From Tilletia caries (taxonomy: Eukaryota > Basidiomycota > Exobasidiomycetes > Tilletiales > Tilletiaceae): DNA of 64,000 nucleotides. A model generated the notes under the pieces. The model had not been told where the DNA came from, ran no database searches, and saw only the letters and a program-made list of their open reading frames with translations. Below, piece by piece: positions 20,391-33,194 of the stretch (position 1 is its first letter; each line of letters opens with the position of its first letter). The DNA is taken from the NCBI GenBank assembly GCA_032718865.1, contig JALUTQ010000005.1, positions 1,798,001-1,862,000 on the forward strand, given 5' to 3'. Position numbers and translations under genes: made by a program.

Positions 20391-21117
20391 TCGAGAACGG
20401 GTGAATGTCCCGATCTATGGTCGGTTCGCCCCGAGCACCCCGGCACTGACCCCGATCTATGGTTGAGTGACCCCATAAAGATGGTCGATTGAGCCCGTAA
20501 AAAACGCAATTTTGGTGCATTGACCCCGTAAGATTAGTACATTGAACCCATAAAGATGGTCGATTGGCCCCATAAAGATGGTGGACAGAGCCCATAAAGA
20601 TGGTGGACAGAGCCCGTAATGTCTATTTCAGCCGGATAGAGCGGTAGTGTGTACTAACACTGTCCAAACGACCGGTCGGGCCTTCAGGTATGTAAGAGGG
20701 TTCAACTCACACACAAGTCGAGCTTCTGTGAAGCGTTTCCGCCCGTCGACGAGCTCTCAAAGTGAATTACGTCGCCGAAGACCGCCATCCCGGCCCCCTA
20801 TGACCGGATATGACCCTGGAAGCTCAGTACAGTTACTTCAGGCACCCTGGCCGCTGTAGAATAATTTATCTGGAAGATTTGGAAGCAGGGAAGGTCGCCA
20901 AAGGCGATTTGAGATTTTTATGGGGCCAGTGCCCTGCCTTATGGGGCCAATCGACCATCTTTATGGGCTCAATCGCCTTTGTTTATGGGTTCAGTCGCCG
21001 ATAATTACGGGCTGAATCGCCTCATCTTACGGGCTCAATTCAAAAAACGCTTACGGGGCCAATCGCCTCATGCTCGGGGCGAATCGACCATAGATCGGGA
21101 CATTCAGGTTACTTGCG
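20391..21117. mobile_element. TIR element copy A with subterminal repeat array
   Basis: Near-identical inverted partner at 27087-27837. Its inner inverted ends are TGAATGTCCCGATCTATGGT at 20402 and the complement ending at 21106; identity with copy B continues 11 bases beyond on both sides. Both arms carry repeated blocks built on CCCATAAAGATGGTCGATTG and CCCGTAAGATGAGGCGATTG. It has no ORF of note and no clear target duplication. Subterminal repeats of this kind often bind a transposase, so it is probably a non-autonomous DNA transposon. Confidence 0.75.
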
Positions 21118-21175
21118 GGACACTCCCAGACAGCGCGGGGCCTGATGAGGTGCTGACGGCTGCGAATCGATGGGG

Positions 21176-21184
21176 TATAAATAG
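21176..21184 (+). promoter_or_regulatory. TATA box of chorismate mutase gene
   Basis: TATAAATAG, 129 bases before the ATG, followed by a CT-rich leader typical of fungal promoters. The TIR element copy A ends only 60 bases upstream. Confidence 0.6.
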
Positions 21185-21312
21185 CTGACCGACTTCTCCC
21201 CTCTGCTTCTCCCTCTCCCTCTCCCTCTCCCCACCCCTTCCTCATCCCTTTCATCCCTCTCTCTCCCTCCCTTCCCTACCTCACAGTATTCCCCATACCG
21301 AGTGTCTCAGCC

Positions 21313-22624
21313 ATGGCGTCCACCACAGCAAACGGAGAGGCACAGCCCTCGAAATCAACCTCAACCTCCCACGGCATAGCCCAGGTCAACTCGCGCCCCA
21401 CCACCTTCATCACCGCAAACACACCCGCACAGACACTCCTCTCCCTCGCCTACATCCGCTCCGTGCTCGTCAGACTCGAGGACACAATCTGCTTCCTCCT
21501 CATCGAACGCGCACAGTTCGCACACAACCAGAAGATGTACATACCCAAGGCCTTCCCCGAGCTCGTCCAGAAGGAGAACTGGCCCGGCTCATGGCTCACC
21601 TGGTTCCTCAAGGAGACCGAGGCTACTCATGCCAAGGTGCGCAGATGGCAGGCTCCTGATGAGTGGCCCTATACCGCCCTTGACCATCTGCCCCAGCCCA
21701 TCTTGCCGTCGATCGACTACCCGCACGTTCTCCACCAGGCCGCGATCACCCTCGTAAACGATCGGATCCTCGAGTTTTACCAGTCCCAGCTCGTACCCGG
21801 CATCACTGCCAGATGGGGAGAGGGCGCTGACGATGGCCAGTATGGCAGTGCTGCTATCTGTGATTGCGAGCTCCTAGCAGCCCTCAGCAGGCGCATTCAT
21901 TTCGGTACGTCCATGATTTTCATGCATTATTTACTCAGGCCATAGATTAATGCTCACTTGCATTCGCTTGCCCTCCCTCCTACGCGCAGGAATGTTCGTC
22001 TCCGAATCCAAGTTCCAATCCGCACCCGCCTCCTTCATCCCACACATCCTCGCCAAACCAGAGCCCAACCGAGTCGAGCTTGCGAAACTCATCACCAAGC
22101 CAGAGGTCGAGGCCGCTCTGCTGGTCCGACTGGAGCAGAAAGCGAGTGTGTATGGGCAGGATCTTGATCTGGATCGGAGTTCTTCCGCGAGTAGCAGCAG
22201 CAAGCCTCGATCCCAGCAGGTATCTACTACGACGACGACGGTCCCTGCTGTGGTTGGACAGGAACAGCCAAATTTGACAGCCGAAGTCGTCCCAACGGGC
22301 GCCTCATCATTATCATCAGCAACAGCAACAGCAACAACACCATCCTCAGCACCCTCTTCCGTCTCAAAGCCAGCCGGGAAGATCGACGTCAACGAGGTCG
22401 TGAAGCTCTACCACCAATTCGTCATCCCCATCACCAAGGACGTCGAGGTCGAATACCTCGTCAAGAGGTACGTCTTGTTTCTTCAGCCCCCATTTTCATG
22501 ACAGTGCTGGGGCGACCCCTTTTTCAACTTGGCACGGGATGTTCTGACGAATTTCGTCTCTTCCCATTCTCACAGGCTCGACGGGCTCTCGCAGGATCAG
22601 ATTGACGAGCTCATGCAGCAGTAG
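21313..22624 (+). CDS. ARO7: Chorismate mutase
   Basis: Converts chorismate to prephenate, the first step specific to Phe and Tyr synthesis. Exons 21313-21904, 21990-22467, 22576-22624, 372 aa. Characteristic AroQ-type fungal segments are visible: [76 protein letters not shown] (split by intron 1), MFVSESKF, and a C-terminal regulatory-domain-like end [20 protein letters not shown]. Between about residues 255 and 320 there is a low-complexity Ser/Thr/Pro insert ([30 protein letters not shown]) not usual for this enzyme. A TATA box lies upstream. The reading frame is intact. Confidence 0.95.
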
Positions 22625-22887
22625 ACTGGAGTTGAATTTTGGTCTTCATTCTCCCGCTCGCGCCGGACTTTGCGCAGAGGACTTTCCCCATCTACCCAAG
22701 TGAAATGGACACTTTCCCCTTCACCAAATAATAATACAGATCTTCATGCGTGTCCTCAGTGTGCACGGCGTCTCTTTGCGGGACTGCATTGATTGACAGA
22801 GGGGTTGGAAAGGCGGAGGTACAGTTACAGAGATTTGGTTCATCATACACATGCCGCCTGTTCAGAAGGAGGAGTTAAGCCGCATTT

Positions 22888-24198
22888 TCACGCATCATAG
22901 TCATCCTCCTCGACATGATGCCGACCAGCAGCAGCGTGGGCATACCGCGCCTGCGCCTGTGCCAACTCCGAAGCAGCTCCCGCTCCCATCCCCACTCCCG
23001 CTCCCGCGCCCGCGCCCGCTCCTGCCCAGCCGGGTGTAGTTCCGTTGCCGCTGACATATGTGGGGGACGTCAGGTCCATGCTCGGGTGCATGGGAGGGTA
23101 TCCCGCGGGGGTGGATGAGGTAGATGAGGAGGTGAGCCCTGCTGTGGCCCAGGCGCCCGTGCTGGGGAGGTGAGGCGAGATGGGCTGGTACTGCTGTTGT
23201 TGTTGTTGATACGCATGTTGTTGTTGATACGCATACTGCTGCTGCTGCTGGTACGGGTTCTCCTCATCCATCGCCGCTCCAGCATCCCTACCGCCGTCAT
23301 GTTCATCATCGTAGTTCTCCTCTTCGGCGGTGGAACGACTCTTGCCCTTCTTCCTTCCCGCGCCGGCACGAGCTCCGCCCCTGGTTCCCTTTCCGCGCGT
23401 ACTGCCCTCCGCAGCAGCAGTGACAGCAGTAGTAGTAGTGGTAGGAGTAGTGGTAGGAGTAGTGGCTACGTTCTTCGAACCCGGTGGCCGACCGCGCCGT
23501 CGGTTTGCTGTGGATGTGGTGGACGCAGCGACAGCCATCGTGCTCGACCCCTCCGAGCTCGTCGTCTTCTGTCGCTTGCGCGGGGGAGCGGGCTGAACCT
23601 CCTCCTCCTCCTCCTCCTCATCGTCGACATCATCATCCGCATCGTCAAAGTCATCCTCTCCTTCCTCATTATCGTCCTCGATGGCGGACTGGGCCGCGGA
23701 TGCGCGACGGGAGCGGCTGGATCCGCTTCCGCTTGGGCCTGCTGATTCGACCGGGTCGGGTACTTTGGCGACGATGTCTTTGAGGAAGTCGAAGACTTCG
23801 TTCGTGTGGACTGTTCGTTTTCTGAGGAGGAAGGGCGAAGGGGGGGAGGGGGGGGGAGGTTTAGCGCGGGGGACGGGGAGGGAAGGGAGAGGGAAGGGGA
23901 TGAAAGAAAAGGGACTGACAAGTGATAAGGCGTGACCTTACGCGCGCCGCTCTTGCGCGTCTCGTCCACGGTAGCTTCTACGATCGAGCCAATAAAGAGC
24001 TCGAGCGCCTTGGCTGTTTAAATGAAAGAGGGAGGGGGGTCAGCCTTCATGTAGAACGACTGCTGTCTGGATGAGGAAAGACAACTCACATATGAGGACG
24101 GGGGTGGCTTGGGATACCTTGCCGACGTCCTTGTCGGACTGGATGAGTTTCTTGATGCGGGCCACGGGGAAGCGGCTGACTGTGCTGCGTTTGCCCAT
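22888..24198 (-). CDS. BUR6: Negative cofactor 2 alpha (DRAP1/Bur6), histone-fold
   Basis: Subunit of NC2, which binds TBP on promoter DNA and represses or modulates RNA polymerase II initiation together with NC2-beta. Exons 24198-24090, 24013-23920, 23821-22888, 378 aa. The histone fold is complete: RFPVARIKKLIQSDKDVGK, VSQATPVLISKALELFI, ARKVTPYHLKRTVHTNEV, FDFLKDIVAKVPD. The start MGKRSTVSRF is placed just before the fold, as in the family. The C-terminal 280 residues are low complexity: acidic (DDADDDVDDEEEEEEE), an AT-hook-like RRRGRPPGSK, Thr-rich, Gln/Tyr-rich (QQQQQYAYQQQHAYQQQ) and Gly/Ala-rich. This tail is long compared with yeast Bur6 (about 140 aa). Confidence 0.92.
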
Positions 24199-24284
24199 CG
24201 CGTCTTTGGCACTTGGTGGGGGTGTAGGAAGGGGGGAAGTTTGGCGGGAGAGTGAAGGTGGGAAGTTGGCAGTTGGACCCGAGG

Positions 24285-24292
24285 TATTTATA
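24285..24292 (-). promoter_or_regulatory. TATA-like element of the NC2-alpha gene
   Basis: TATAAATA on the minus strand, 87 bases before the ATG. Confidence 0.45.
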
Positions 24293-24418
24293 CTTTTTTT
24301 TGGACTCCACTGACTCATATGAAGCTGCCACGCTGTCACCATCTCTCTGCTGGCACTGACCGCGCATATACATCACACACTCACCAGGGCCAAGCGTCGC
24401 GTCGCGTTCGAAAGAAGA

Positions 24419-25910
<1,492 letters not shown>

Positions 25911-26043
25911 ACAAATTCATTGGAGTCGAGTCTAGGCTATCTGCCAGTACAAAGAGTCCGATTGAAAGAGAGGCTAACGGGAGGGGTATGAGAAGGGGTA
26001 CATGTGTGAAAGGAGAAAGCGAGAAAGGCGAAAGACAGAGAAA

Positions 26044-26889
26044 TCACAGACTGCGGACAAAGCTCCTGTACTGAGCGCGTACCCTCCACACCTTCGTCCC
26101 CGCAGGCACCTGCACCAAGTCGCCCCCTTCCGCCGTGGCCGCCGCAGGTCCATGCCGGAACGCATCAAGCCAGAGCCGAAGCGGGACCGAGGCGACGTAC
26201 TGCCTCGGTCCGATCTCCGCTGCGTCCCGGTTGGTGATGGCCGTGGTGGGTAAGGCGGTCGAGAGACGGGCGTACTCGAATCGGTTGATGGTCTTGCCTG
26301 TCTTGTGGCCGAACCAGTCGGAGTGGAAGAGGGTCGTCAGGGCGCGGAGGGTATCGAGATTGGACTCGGGCTCTGGCGATCCTCCTTTCGATGGGGAAGG
26401 TTCGAAGCTCGATTCGAGGAAGTTTGCCACATTGTATTGGATCGCCTCCGCCGAGTCCTGACTGACGTTCCGCGGCGCGTCGACTCCCTTCGGCGTGAAG
26501 CTGGCCGTATGGGACTTGAGGCCCGCGACCAGGTTGGAGGAGATGGAGAGTAAAGAGGAGGAGAAGATGATGGTCTGTTTGAGGAGGAAGGAGCGTTCCT
26601 GAGCGTGCGGGTGGGAGACGAAGGGGATCTCGAGCTTGGCTTCGGAGAAGTTGAGGCCGAAGGGCATGAGGAGGGGACCTGTGCCTTTTTGGTAACCCAG
26701 CTGGAGGGCGACTAGGTGGCGTGGCTCGGCATCGTCGTGGTCGGTCTTGCCCTCGAGGGAGAGGGCGGAGAGGATGGAGGAGGGGACGGGTAGGAGGCGG
26801 GAGTTCTCTGGGAGGAGGGACTGGACGGTGCGGGCGGGGAGGAGGAAGGGGACGTAGAGGAAGTCGTACACTCCGCCGATTGCAGACAT
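26044..26889 (-). CDS. Conserved-looking hypothetical protein, possibly acetoacetate-decarboxylase-like fold
   Basis: A single-exon ORF of 281 aa starting MSAIGGVYDFLYVPFLLPAR. Segments HLVALQLGYQKGTG, EAKLEIPFVSHPHAQERSF and the balanced amino-acid composition point to a real globular protein. The order (a PFLLPA start, then a GYQ segment, then LEIPFV) recalls ADC-like proteins, but no catalytic lysine motif can be confirmed by eye. No signal peptide or membrane span is evident. It lies tail-to-tail with the cyclo-ligase gene (133-base gap) and about 200 bases from TIR element copy B. Confidence 0.6.
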   Translation of the reverse strand: MSAIGGVYDFLYVPFLLPARTVQSLLPENSRLLPVPSSILSALSLEGKTDHDDAEPRHLVALQLGYQKGTGPLLMPFGLNFSEAKLEIPFVSHPHAQERSFLLKQTIIFSSSLLSISSNLVAGLKSHTASFTPKGVDAPRNVSQDSAEAIQYNVANFLESSFEPSPSKGGSPEPESNLDTLRALTTLFHSDWFGHKTGKTINRFEYARLSTALPTTAITNRDAAEIGPRQYVASVPLRLWLDAFRHGPAAATAEGGDLVQVPAGTKVWRVRAQYRSFVRSL

Positions 26890-27086
26890 CGTTTCTTCCT
26901 TTTATTACACGCACTCAAGCCTCAAGTCAAAGAGTGAGGAGAGAGAGGACAACGACGAGCGAGGTTGGAGGCAAGGCAAGGTGTTGAGGCTCCGGCGGGT
27001 GTGAGGCAATACCGCTCAAGTACCTGCCTGCAGCGCAAATTGCGCGGTACTGATGCGGTTCTAGTGGCACACAGCCAGATATGGAA

Positions 27087-27837
27087 CGCAAGTAACCTGA
27101 ATGTCCCGATCTATGGTCGATTCGCCCCGAGCATGAGGCGATTGGCCCCGTAAGCGTTTTTTGAATTGAGCCCGTAAGATGAGGCGATTCAGCCCGTAAT
27201 TATCGGCGACTGAACCCATAAACAAAGGCGATTGAGCCCATAAAGATGGTCGATTGGCCCCATAAGGCAGGGCACTGGCCCCATAAAAATCTCAAATCGC
27301 CTTTGGCGACCTTCCCTGCTTCCAAATCTTCCAGATAAATTATTCTACAGCGGCCAGGGTGCCTGAAGTAACTGTACTGAGCTTCCAGGGTCATATCCGG
27401 TCATAGGGGGGCCGGGATGGCGGTCTTCGGCGACGTAATTCACTTTGAGAGCTCGTCGACGGGCGGAAACGCTTCACAGAAGCTCGACTTGTGTGTGAGT
27501 TGAACCCTCTTACATACCTGAAGGCCCGACCGGTCGTTTGGACAGTGTTAGTACACACTACCGCTCTATCCGGCTGAAATAGACATTACGGGCTCTGTCC
27601 ACCATCTTTATGGGCTCTGTCCACCATCTTTATGGGGCCAATCGACCATCTTTATGGGTTCAATGTACTAATCTTACGGGGTCAATGCACCAAAATTGCG
27701 TTTTTTTACGGGCTCAATCGACCATCTTTATGGGGTCACATGACCATCTTTATGGGGTCACTCAACCATAGATCGGGGTCAGTGCCGGGGTGCTCGGGGC
27801 GAACCGACCATAGATCGGGACATTCACCCGTTCTCGA
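27087..27837. mobile_element. TIR element copy B, inverted partner of 20391-21117
   Basis: Reverse complement of copy A with very few differences, the main one being one extra unit of about 22 bases (TCACATGACCATCTTTATGG). The inner inverted ends lie at 27098 and 27826. It lies directly upstream of CMS1 and probably supplies part of that promoter. Confidence 0.75.
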
Positions 27838-27973
27838 AAATACGTGCTCAGTCTACCCGGAAAAATTTCCAGTCAGTCAGTGGGAGGCTGGGAGCAGACC
27901 TTCCTCATTCCTCTGTCCTCTGTCCTCTATCCATATACATACCCTCCTTCTCTCTGCTTGCTTATCAGTAACA

Positions 27974-29116
27974 ATGGCCGACGCGCTGGACGACACATAT
28001 GATTTCTCAGACAACGAGGACGGCGGAAGCGGTGCTGGTGCTGGTGCTGGTGCTGGTGCTGGTGCTGGTGGAAGCGGCGCAGGTCAGCCCAAGGCAAAGG
28101 CGAAGGACAGCAGCCAGCAGGAGAACAAGCGCCGGAAGCGACAGCTGCTCCGCGCACGCACTCGCCAGAAGAGGGACATCACCCTCCTCTGCGGCCTCGA
28201 CAAGCCAGAGCTCGCCTTTGGGCAGTACCCAGACGACGTGCAGGCAAACTACCTGGCCTCCATCATCAAGAAGCACAGCCCAGACCTGTCCCCACTCGAG
28301 TACAGCGAATACCCGCTCGGCACAGAACACCTGCTCGACCTCCAACGGCCCTGGCAGACTCTCCTCTCTTCGTCTGCAACAGCCACCACTGCTGCCAATA
28401 TCGGCATCGCGCGATTCATCCAACACACATTAGCCCCCACCGTCGAACAGTCCCTTACCCCGCCCAGCTCAGCCTGCAATCGTCTCCACGGTGCACCCGC
28501 CATCCTCGTCATCACAGCCGACGCAGGACGTGCAGCGACCCTGTGCATCGAGATTGCCGCCGTCCTCGAGACTCAGACGGGCGCAAAGAACGCAGAGCCC
28601 AAGGCGAAGAAGGCCAAGCACGAGCACGTTGCAGTTTCTTCTTCTACCTCGAACAGGCTCAAGCCTGCCAAACTCTTCGGCCGGCATTTCAAAGCAGACG
28701 ATCAGCGTGCCTACTTGGAGACCAACCCAACTCCCATCGCAGTCGGCACACCCGCCCGCATTCGAGCCCTCCTAGATCCACCCGCCGCCACTACATCCAC
28801 ATCCACATCCTTATCAAACCCAACAAGTACGAAGAGCGAAGCCGTCCTGAACCTCGACCATCTCGAATACGTCATTATCGACATCAGCTTCAAAGACAAG
28901 CGAGGTCGCAACCTGTTCGAATCAGACGATGCTCGACCCGAGACGCTCCCCCTCCTTGCCGAGCTCTGGAAGAGACGTAAAGAGAGCGCTGCTGCCGCTC
29001 GCACTCAGCAGAAGGAGGTCGGCGGTCACGATGGGAAGAAGAAACGCAAGACGGATGAAGCGGGGGATGCGAAGAGCAGAGCTAGCTCACTCAAGCGATG
29101 GCTTGTCATGTACTGA
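27974..29116 (+). CDS. CMS1: Cms1-like ribosome biogenesis protein
   Basis: A nucleolar protein associated with the U3-containing 90S pre-ribosome. Single exon, 380 aa. The N-terminus is acidic (DDTYDFSDNEDGG) with a (GA)n tract, then a basic stretch (NKRRKRQLLRARTRQKRD). The core contains CGLDKPELAFG, GAPAILVITADAGRA, LFGRHFKADDQ, TNPTPIAVGTPARIRALL and LEYVIIDISFKDKRGRN, the degenerate helicase-like order of the Cms1 family. The C-terminus ends LKRWLVMY. The start follows a short spacer from TIR element B. Confidence 0.85.
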   Translation: MADALDDTYDFSDNEDGGSGAGAGAGAGAGAGGSGAGQPKAKAKDSSQQENKRRKRQLLRARTRQKRDITLLCGLDKPELAFGQYPDDVQANYLASIIKKHSPDLSPLEYSEYPLGTEHLLDLQRPWQTLLSSSATATTAANIGIARFIQHTLAPTVEQSLTPPSSACNRLHGAPAILVITADAGRAATLCIEIAAVLETQTGAKNAEPKAKKAKHEHVAVSSSTSNRLKPAKLFGRHFKADDQRAYLETNPTPIAVGTPARIRALLDPPAATTSTSTSLSNPTSTKSEAVLNLDHLEYVIIDISFKDKRGRNLFESDDARPETLPLLAELWKRRKESAAAARTQQKEVGGHDGKKKRKTDEAGDAKSRASSLKRWLVMY

Positions 29117-29883
29117 ACCCCGTTTTCATAATAGAATAACTCAAGCCATGATGTTATACGAATACGCATATGATTGCTGCTCAAGATTTGCTTTGGGCTA
29201 CACACGGCACACCCGCAGTCCCCCTTTGTGTCTCAGACCGTGGTCGTGAGAGAGGAAGTGCGGGAAGGACTCACCGCTGGTAGCAGGGCGCGGGCCTGTA
29301 TCGTTTTGGACCGAGCTCGAGAGTGGGCTGCTCTGGAATTGGGCGGGCCTGCTAATTAGCTCGAGGCAAGACATAAGTATATATCAGGTAGCACGTACAG
29401 CGTACAGAGGCCAGCGCCAGAACAAAGAAACGTGAACGCATCGAGAGCGCAAGTCGGAGTGGCAGCGAAGAATGAAAAAGAAATGTTGAAAATGTCGATT
29501 GCGGGAAGAGGGTGTGGCGGTGTGGAGCGTGGGGAAAAACGATACGCAACGAGATTGGGGCGACGCAACGGAACAAAAACGTTCGCGCATGCGCAAGAAG
29601 GGGTCAGAGAAATCGAGAGGCAGTGGGAGAGCGGGAGGAGAAAGGCGTGGTGATGGGATCTGCGTTTCCCCGTGCAGCTGACAGAACGTAATGTCTTCCG
29701 CAACCGGGGACATCCTTGCTCCAACGCACACCATAGACGCACAAGCGGAAGAGCAGTGGTGTGGAATGCCTGAAAGATACCAGGCAATCCGGATTACATA
29801 CATAGATCATAAAAGAAATGAGATCGAATTGGTTCTCCGCGCAAGCTTGAACCTCCAGGAGGAGTTGCCATTGAGTCCTGGAA
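29117..29883. other. Convergent intergenic region
   Basis: About 770 bases between the convergent ends of CMS1 and the FAD oxidoreductase. Only short unsupported frames; nothing recognised. Confidence 0.55.
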
Positions 29884-32196
29884 TCAGGGTCCGAAGACAC
29901 TGTACGTGTTGCGTCCACGGGCGAACTGGAATCCTCCAGCACGAGCCATGATCTTTGCCAAAGTGAAAAGAAGAATAAAGGAGGATGAGCATGATATGCT
30001 TCCTCCATCCCCAAAAGCAAAGCAAAGGTAGTTACGCACCTTGGACGGATCATACTTGGCCGCAATCTTCGTCAGCCGGTCCACATTGGGACCATACACA
30101 TCCTCAAGCGGAGTATCGTACAGCGCATAGTTCGGGTAGAGGTACAGCCCGTCAAGCTTCTGCCCTTGCGCAATAGCCGCCTGCCGGATCTTGTTCGTCG
30201 AGCGCCGGATGGCGTCGTAAAAGATGCCGTCGGACAGGCCGAGGGGCCAGGCAACTTCGAGTATAGACAGAGAGAGGATCAGATTTTGAGAGAGCTGTGT
30301 GAAAGAGAGGACTGGGAAAGAAGCTCACAGTAGAGGTTGAGAGGGGACAGCAACTTGTCGTGAGGCCAGCCGGTGGTCGAGGCGGCCGGATAGGACTTTG
30401 CCCTGGCAAACGGTTCCAGATCGTACGAGATGAGGACGCCCCCACCGAGGGGTGCAATCGTGCCGTAGAACTATACACAGACAAAGAAAATGGGAAGGCG
30501 TGAGCAGACCGGAACATTATGGCCGCCAGGACGGGGGCCGGGGGTTCTTACCTGGAGCTCCTCCTTAATTGTCTGCAAAATCTCAGGGGTCAACCGCTCC
30601 AAGCTGACCGACGAGAACGTGCCGCGCATGCCGGCAAATTGATCGGCGGGCGCCGCGGCCGCGAAATTGGCCATCGTTCGGTTTGCCAAGACATCCGCAT
30701 GGACAGCGGGCAGGGCGAGCAGCTGGTCGAAGATATTCTTCACAAAGGATCCGGCGGGAGGGCCCTGTTTCGTTCGTAGGTTATAACCACAGAGAGAGAG
30801 CGAGAGAGAGGTTTCGTGGAATCAGGCACCCCAATTCATAAAAGTTCGTTTTCACTCCCGAAAGAAGGTATACTCACGTTCGGGCTGTCGTAGAAAAGTT
30901 GACACTCGATCAGGGGAATGCCTGCAAAGGCATCAATCGTCGGCAGGAGGCCCCCCAGCAAGTCGGTGTTTTGCTCGGAGGCGAACTGAGCGGTGAGGTT
31001 GAGGACAGTGTCGAGCTGGTAGACGTTATTGGAATATTGACGAGAAGTACCATAATGGTGCGGGCCGAAAGATGGGTGGACCCGATCATCAGTATGATCA
31101 ATGGAAAGAAGAAAAAACCGAAAACAGAAAAGAATACATACGTTCTTGCCATCCAGGATGAGAACACCTCCCCAAACAGTTGCCCGCGGCCTGGCCTTGA
31201 CATAAAAGTTGGTCACAATACCGGCATTGCTGAAGCCGCCCTGAAGGAGGAAGAACAAGTCCGGGTAGCTCTGCCTCGTCACATACAGCACCTGCCCCGT
31301 AGCCGTGACGAAGTCATAAGCGACAATGCCATCCGAGGTCAGACCGTACTGATTGGTAAGGAAGGAGTACCCGCCCCCGAGCGAGAAGCCGGCAACGCCG
31401 ACGCCCGAGACACGGCCTCCCACCACTTTGACGTCGTACTTCTCGAGTTGCTGGTAGACTTGATCCCAGATGAGCCCGCTGCCGTACTTGACGACTTGCT
31501 TGGCTTTGTCGTAGGTGACCTCGTTGAAGCGGGTCATGGCGATGTTGACGCCCTTGCTTCCTGAGAAGCCGGGAGCGCAGGAGTGGCCGGCGCCGCGGAC
31601 CTGTTCATAGGAGTCATGGCGTGAGCAACACTCGGATGGAGAGAAGAAGGGTGAAGGTCCGGGAGTAAAGGAATACGTACTGCAAAGCTCGAGTTCGATG
31701 TGGCGAGGACCTTGAGCTGTGGACGGATGTGTATCACGAAATTTGGCGTCAATGACATGGAAGGAGGGTTTAATGCCTACAAAACGTTCTGGACTCACGA
31801 TGGCAGAGACGTCGGCGGCGGTAGCAGGCTCAACCGAACACCTGGAGAAGATGTCACCAGATGAGCACCAATGCTCTTCAAATGAGAAAGAAACGATTGA
31901 CAGAAAGATGAGATGAAAGGGAACGTAAAGATGCATTCACCCAAAGCAAACTCACTGATTTGCGCTGTGTACTTAACATCTCCGGGCGCATGAATCGCAG
32001 ACGCATTCGAAATGACAGACTGAATCGCCTTGCACGTCGGGTCCAAGAAGAGCGCCTGCTTCTGTTGGGCAGCCGATCGCGTGTGGATGTAGTGCATCGC
32101 TTGGGGCCCGGGGACCATTCGGGCTTGGACTGCTGTCTGCGCCAGGACGGTCAGAGCGACGAGGGCGGAGAAGACGGTGGAGAGAGTAGCCACCAT
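29884..32196 (-). CDS. Secreted FAD-linked oxidoreductase (berberine-bridge / PCMH family)
   Basis: Nine exons: 32196-31956, 31875-31799, 31716-31681, 31600-31142, 31015-30878, 30764-30552, 30470-30329, 30254-30040, 29952-29884; 529 aa, phases all consistent. A signal peptide (VFSALVALTVLAQTAVQA) targets it outside the cell. The FAD domain has SNSSFAVRGAGHSCAPG, whose His is the usual covalent FAD site, and GGRVSGVGVAGFSLGGGYSF. The equivalent of the second (cysteinyl) FAD link lacks Cys, so attachment is probably single. The BBE C-terminal segment is present (YPNYALYDTPLEDVYG, then KYDPSK joined to IMARAGGFQF). These enzymes oxidise alcohols, sugars or secondary metabolites; the substrate cannot be told. 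No cluster partners lie nearby. Acceptor choice for exons 2 and 5 is the least certain. Confidence 0.9.
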
Positions 32197-32866
32197 GGCT
32201 GGACTTGGAGGGCTGGGATGCTGTAGAAGGAAAGGAAGGAAGGAAGGAAAGAGGTTTTGGACGGGAAGGGGAGTGGAGACAAGCAGGAGGAGGCCTTGAG
32301 AACAGTCAGCTGAAGCTGTGCGAACTCAAGTGTACTGTCTTCGTCGACAGATCTTGAGAAGGTGAAGGGGGTACAGAGAGGGAGAGTATAAGGGGCGAAG
32401 GCGGAGAGAAACAGTATCCGGGGAGCCTCGCCTGCGTCTTGGGCTTTTAGCAGCATGTCTCTCGCCGTCTCACCATCACCGCATCAGCACGCCTTGAAAT
32501 TGCTCGTACTCCATACTCAGGGCCATGGAGAGGCCTTCTAGTGGAGCTAGGAATGGGAAGCTGTGTCCAACATGTTCACTGAGCGCTGCTGAGTGCGAAG
32601 CACATAAGGCCTGACGCTTGACTGCAGAAAAGAACACAGATATTAGTGATGTGCGCGCCCGGCCCTTGGTCTCCCCATTGGAACTTGGGACAGCGTTGCA
32701 GTCGTCCTATTCTGCCCCAACCCCCAAGTCCAGCGGCCACAAAGAAGAAGGAAGAGAGCTATGTCAGCTTGGAAGCATGCCCAATGGATTCGGAAGCATA
32801 CCCCACACACACCAGATATAATGTAGTGCAGGCGATCCCGACCCTCCGAAGTCCAACTTCACGCAG
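32197..32866. other. Upstream region of the FAD oxidoreductase
   Basis: About 670 bases of promoter and spacer with CT-rich tracts; no gene supported. Confidence 0.5.
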
Positions 32867-32875
32867 CCTTCGAGG

Positions 32876-33185
32876 GGGCTCGTCTATTGGCCGACCCGGG
32901 TCGGCACCCGACCCCTCTGAGTTACCCACTTTGACCGCCCCAGCAACGTACTTAATAATGCGGGCTCAAATTTCGCGTGGAGGTCAAAGACGTCTGTAAG
33001 CGTACTCATGCGAGATTTGAGGTCAATCGATGCAGAATTGATGTTGAAGTCAAGGGAGGAGCCGTTTTCTTTGGCTTAAAGAGACGAAAAGTGGAAGTCT
33101 TTGTGGTTTTCGAGCTCTGACTGCTCTAGTGCCGGGGTCGGCCCGTCGACCTAAACCGACCGGGGTCGGCCAATAGACCAATCCG
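32876..33185. mobile_element. 310-bp MITE-like TIR element with 9-bp target duplication
   Basis: Flanked by CCTTCGAGG at 32867-32875 and 33186-33194. The inverted ends share TCTATTGGCCGACCC, followed by GGGTCGG or CGGTCGG. Non-coding. The 9-bp duplication again suggests a Mutator-like source. Confidence 0.78.
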
Positions 33186-33194
33186 CCTTCGAGG

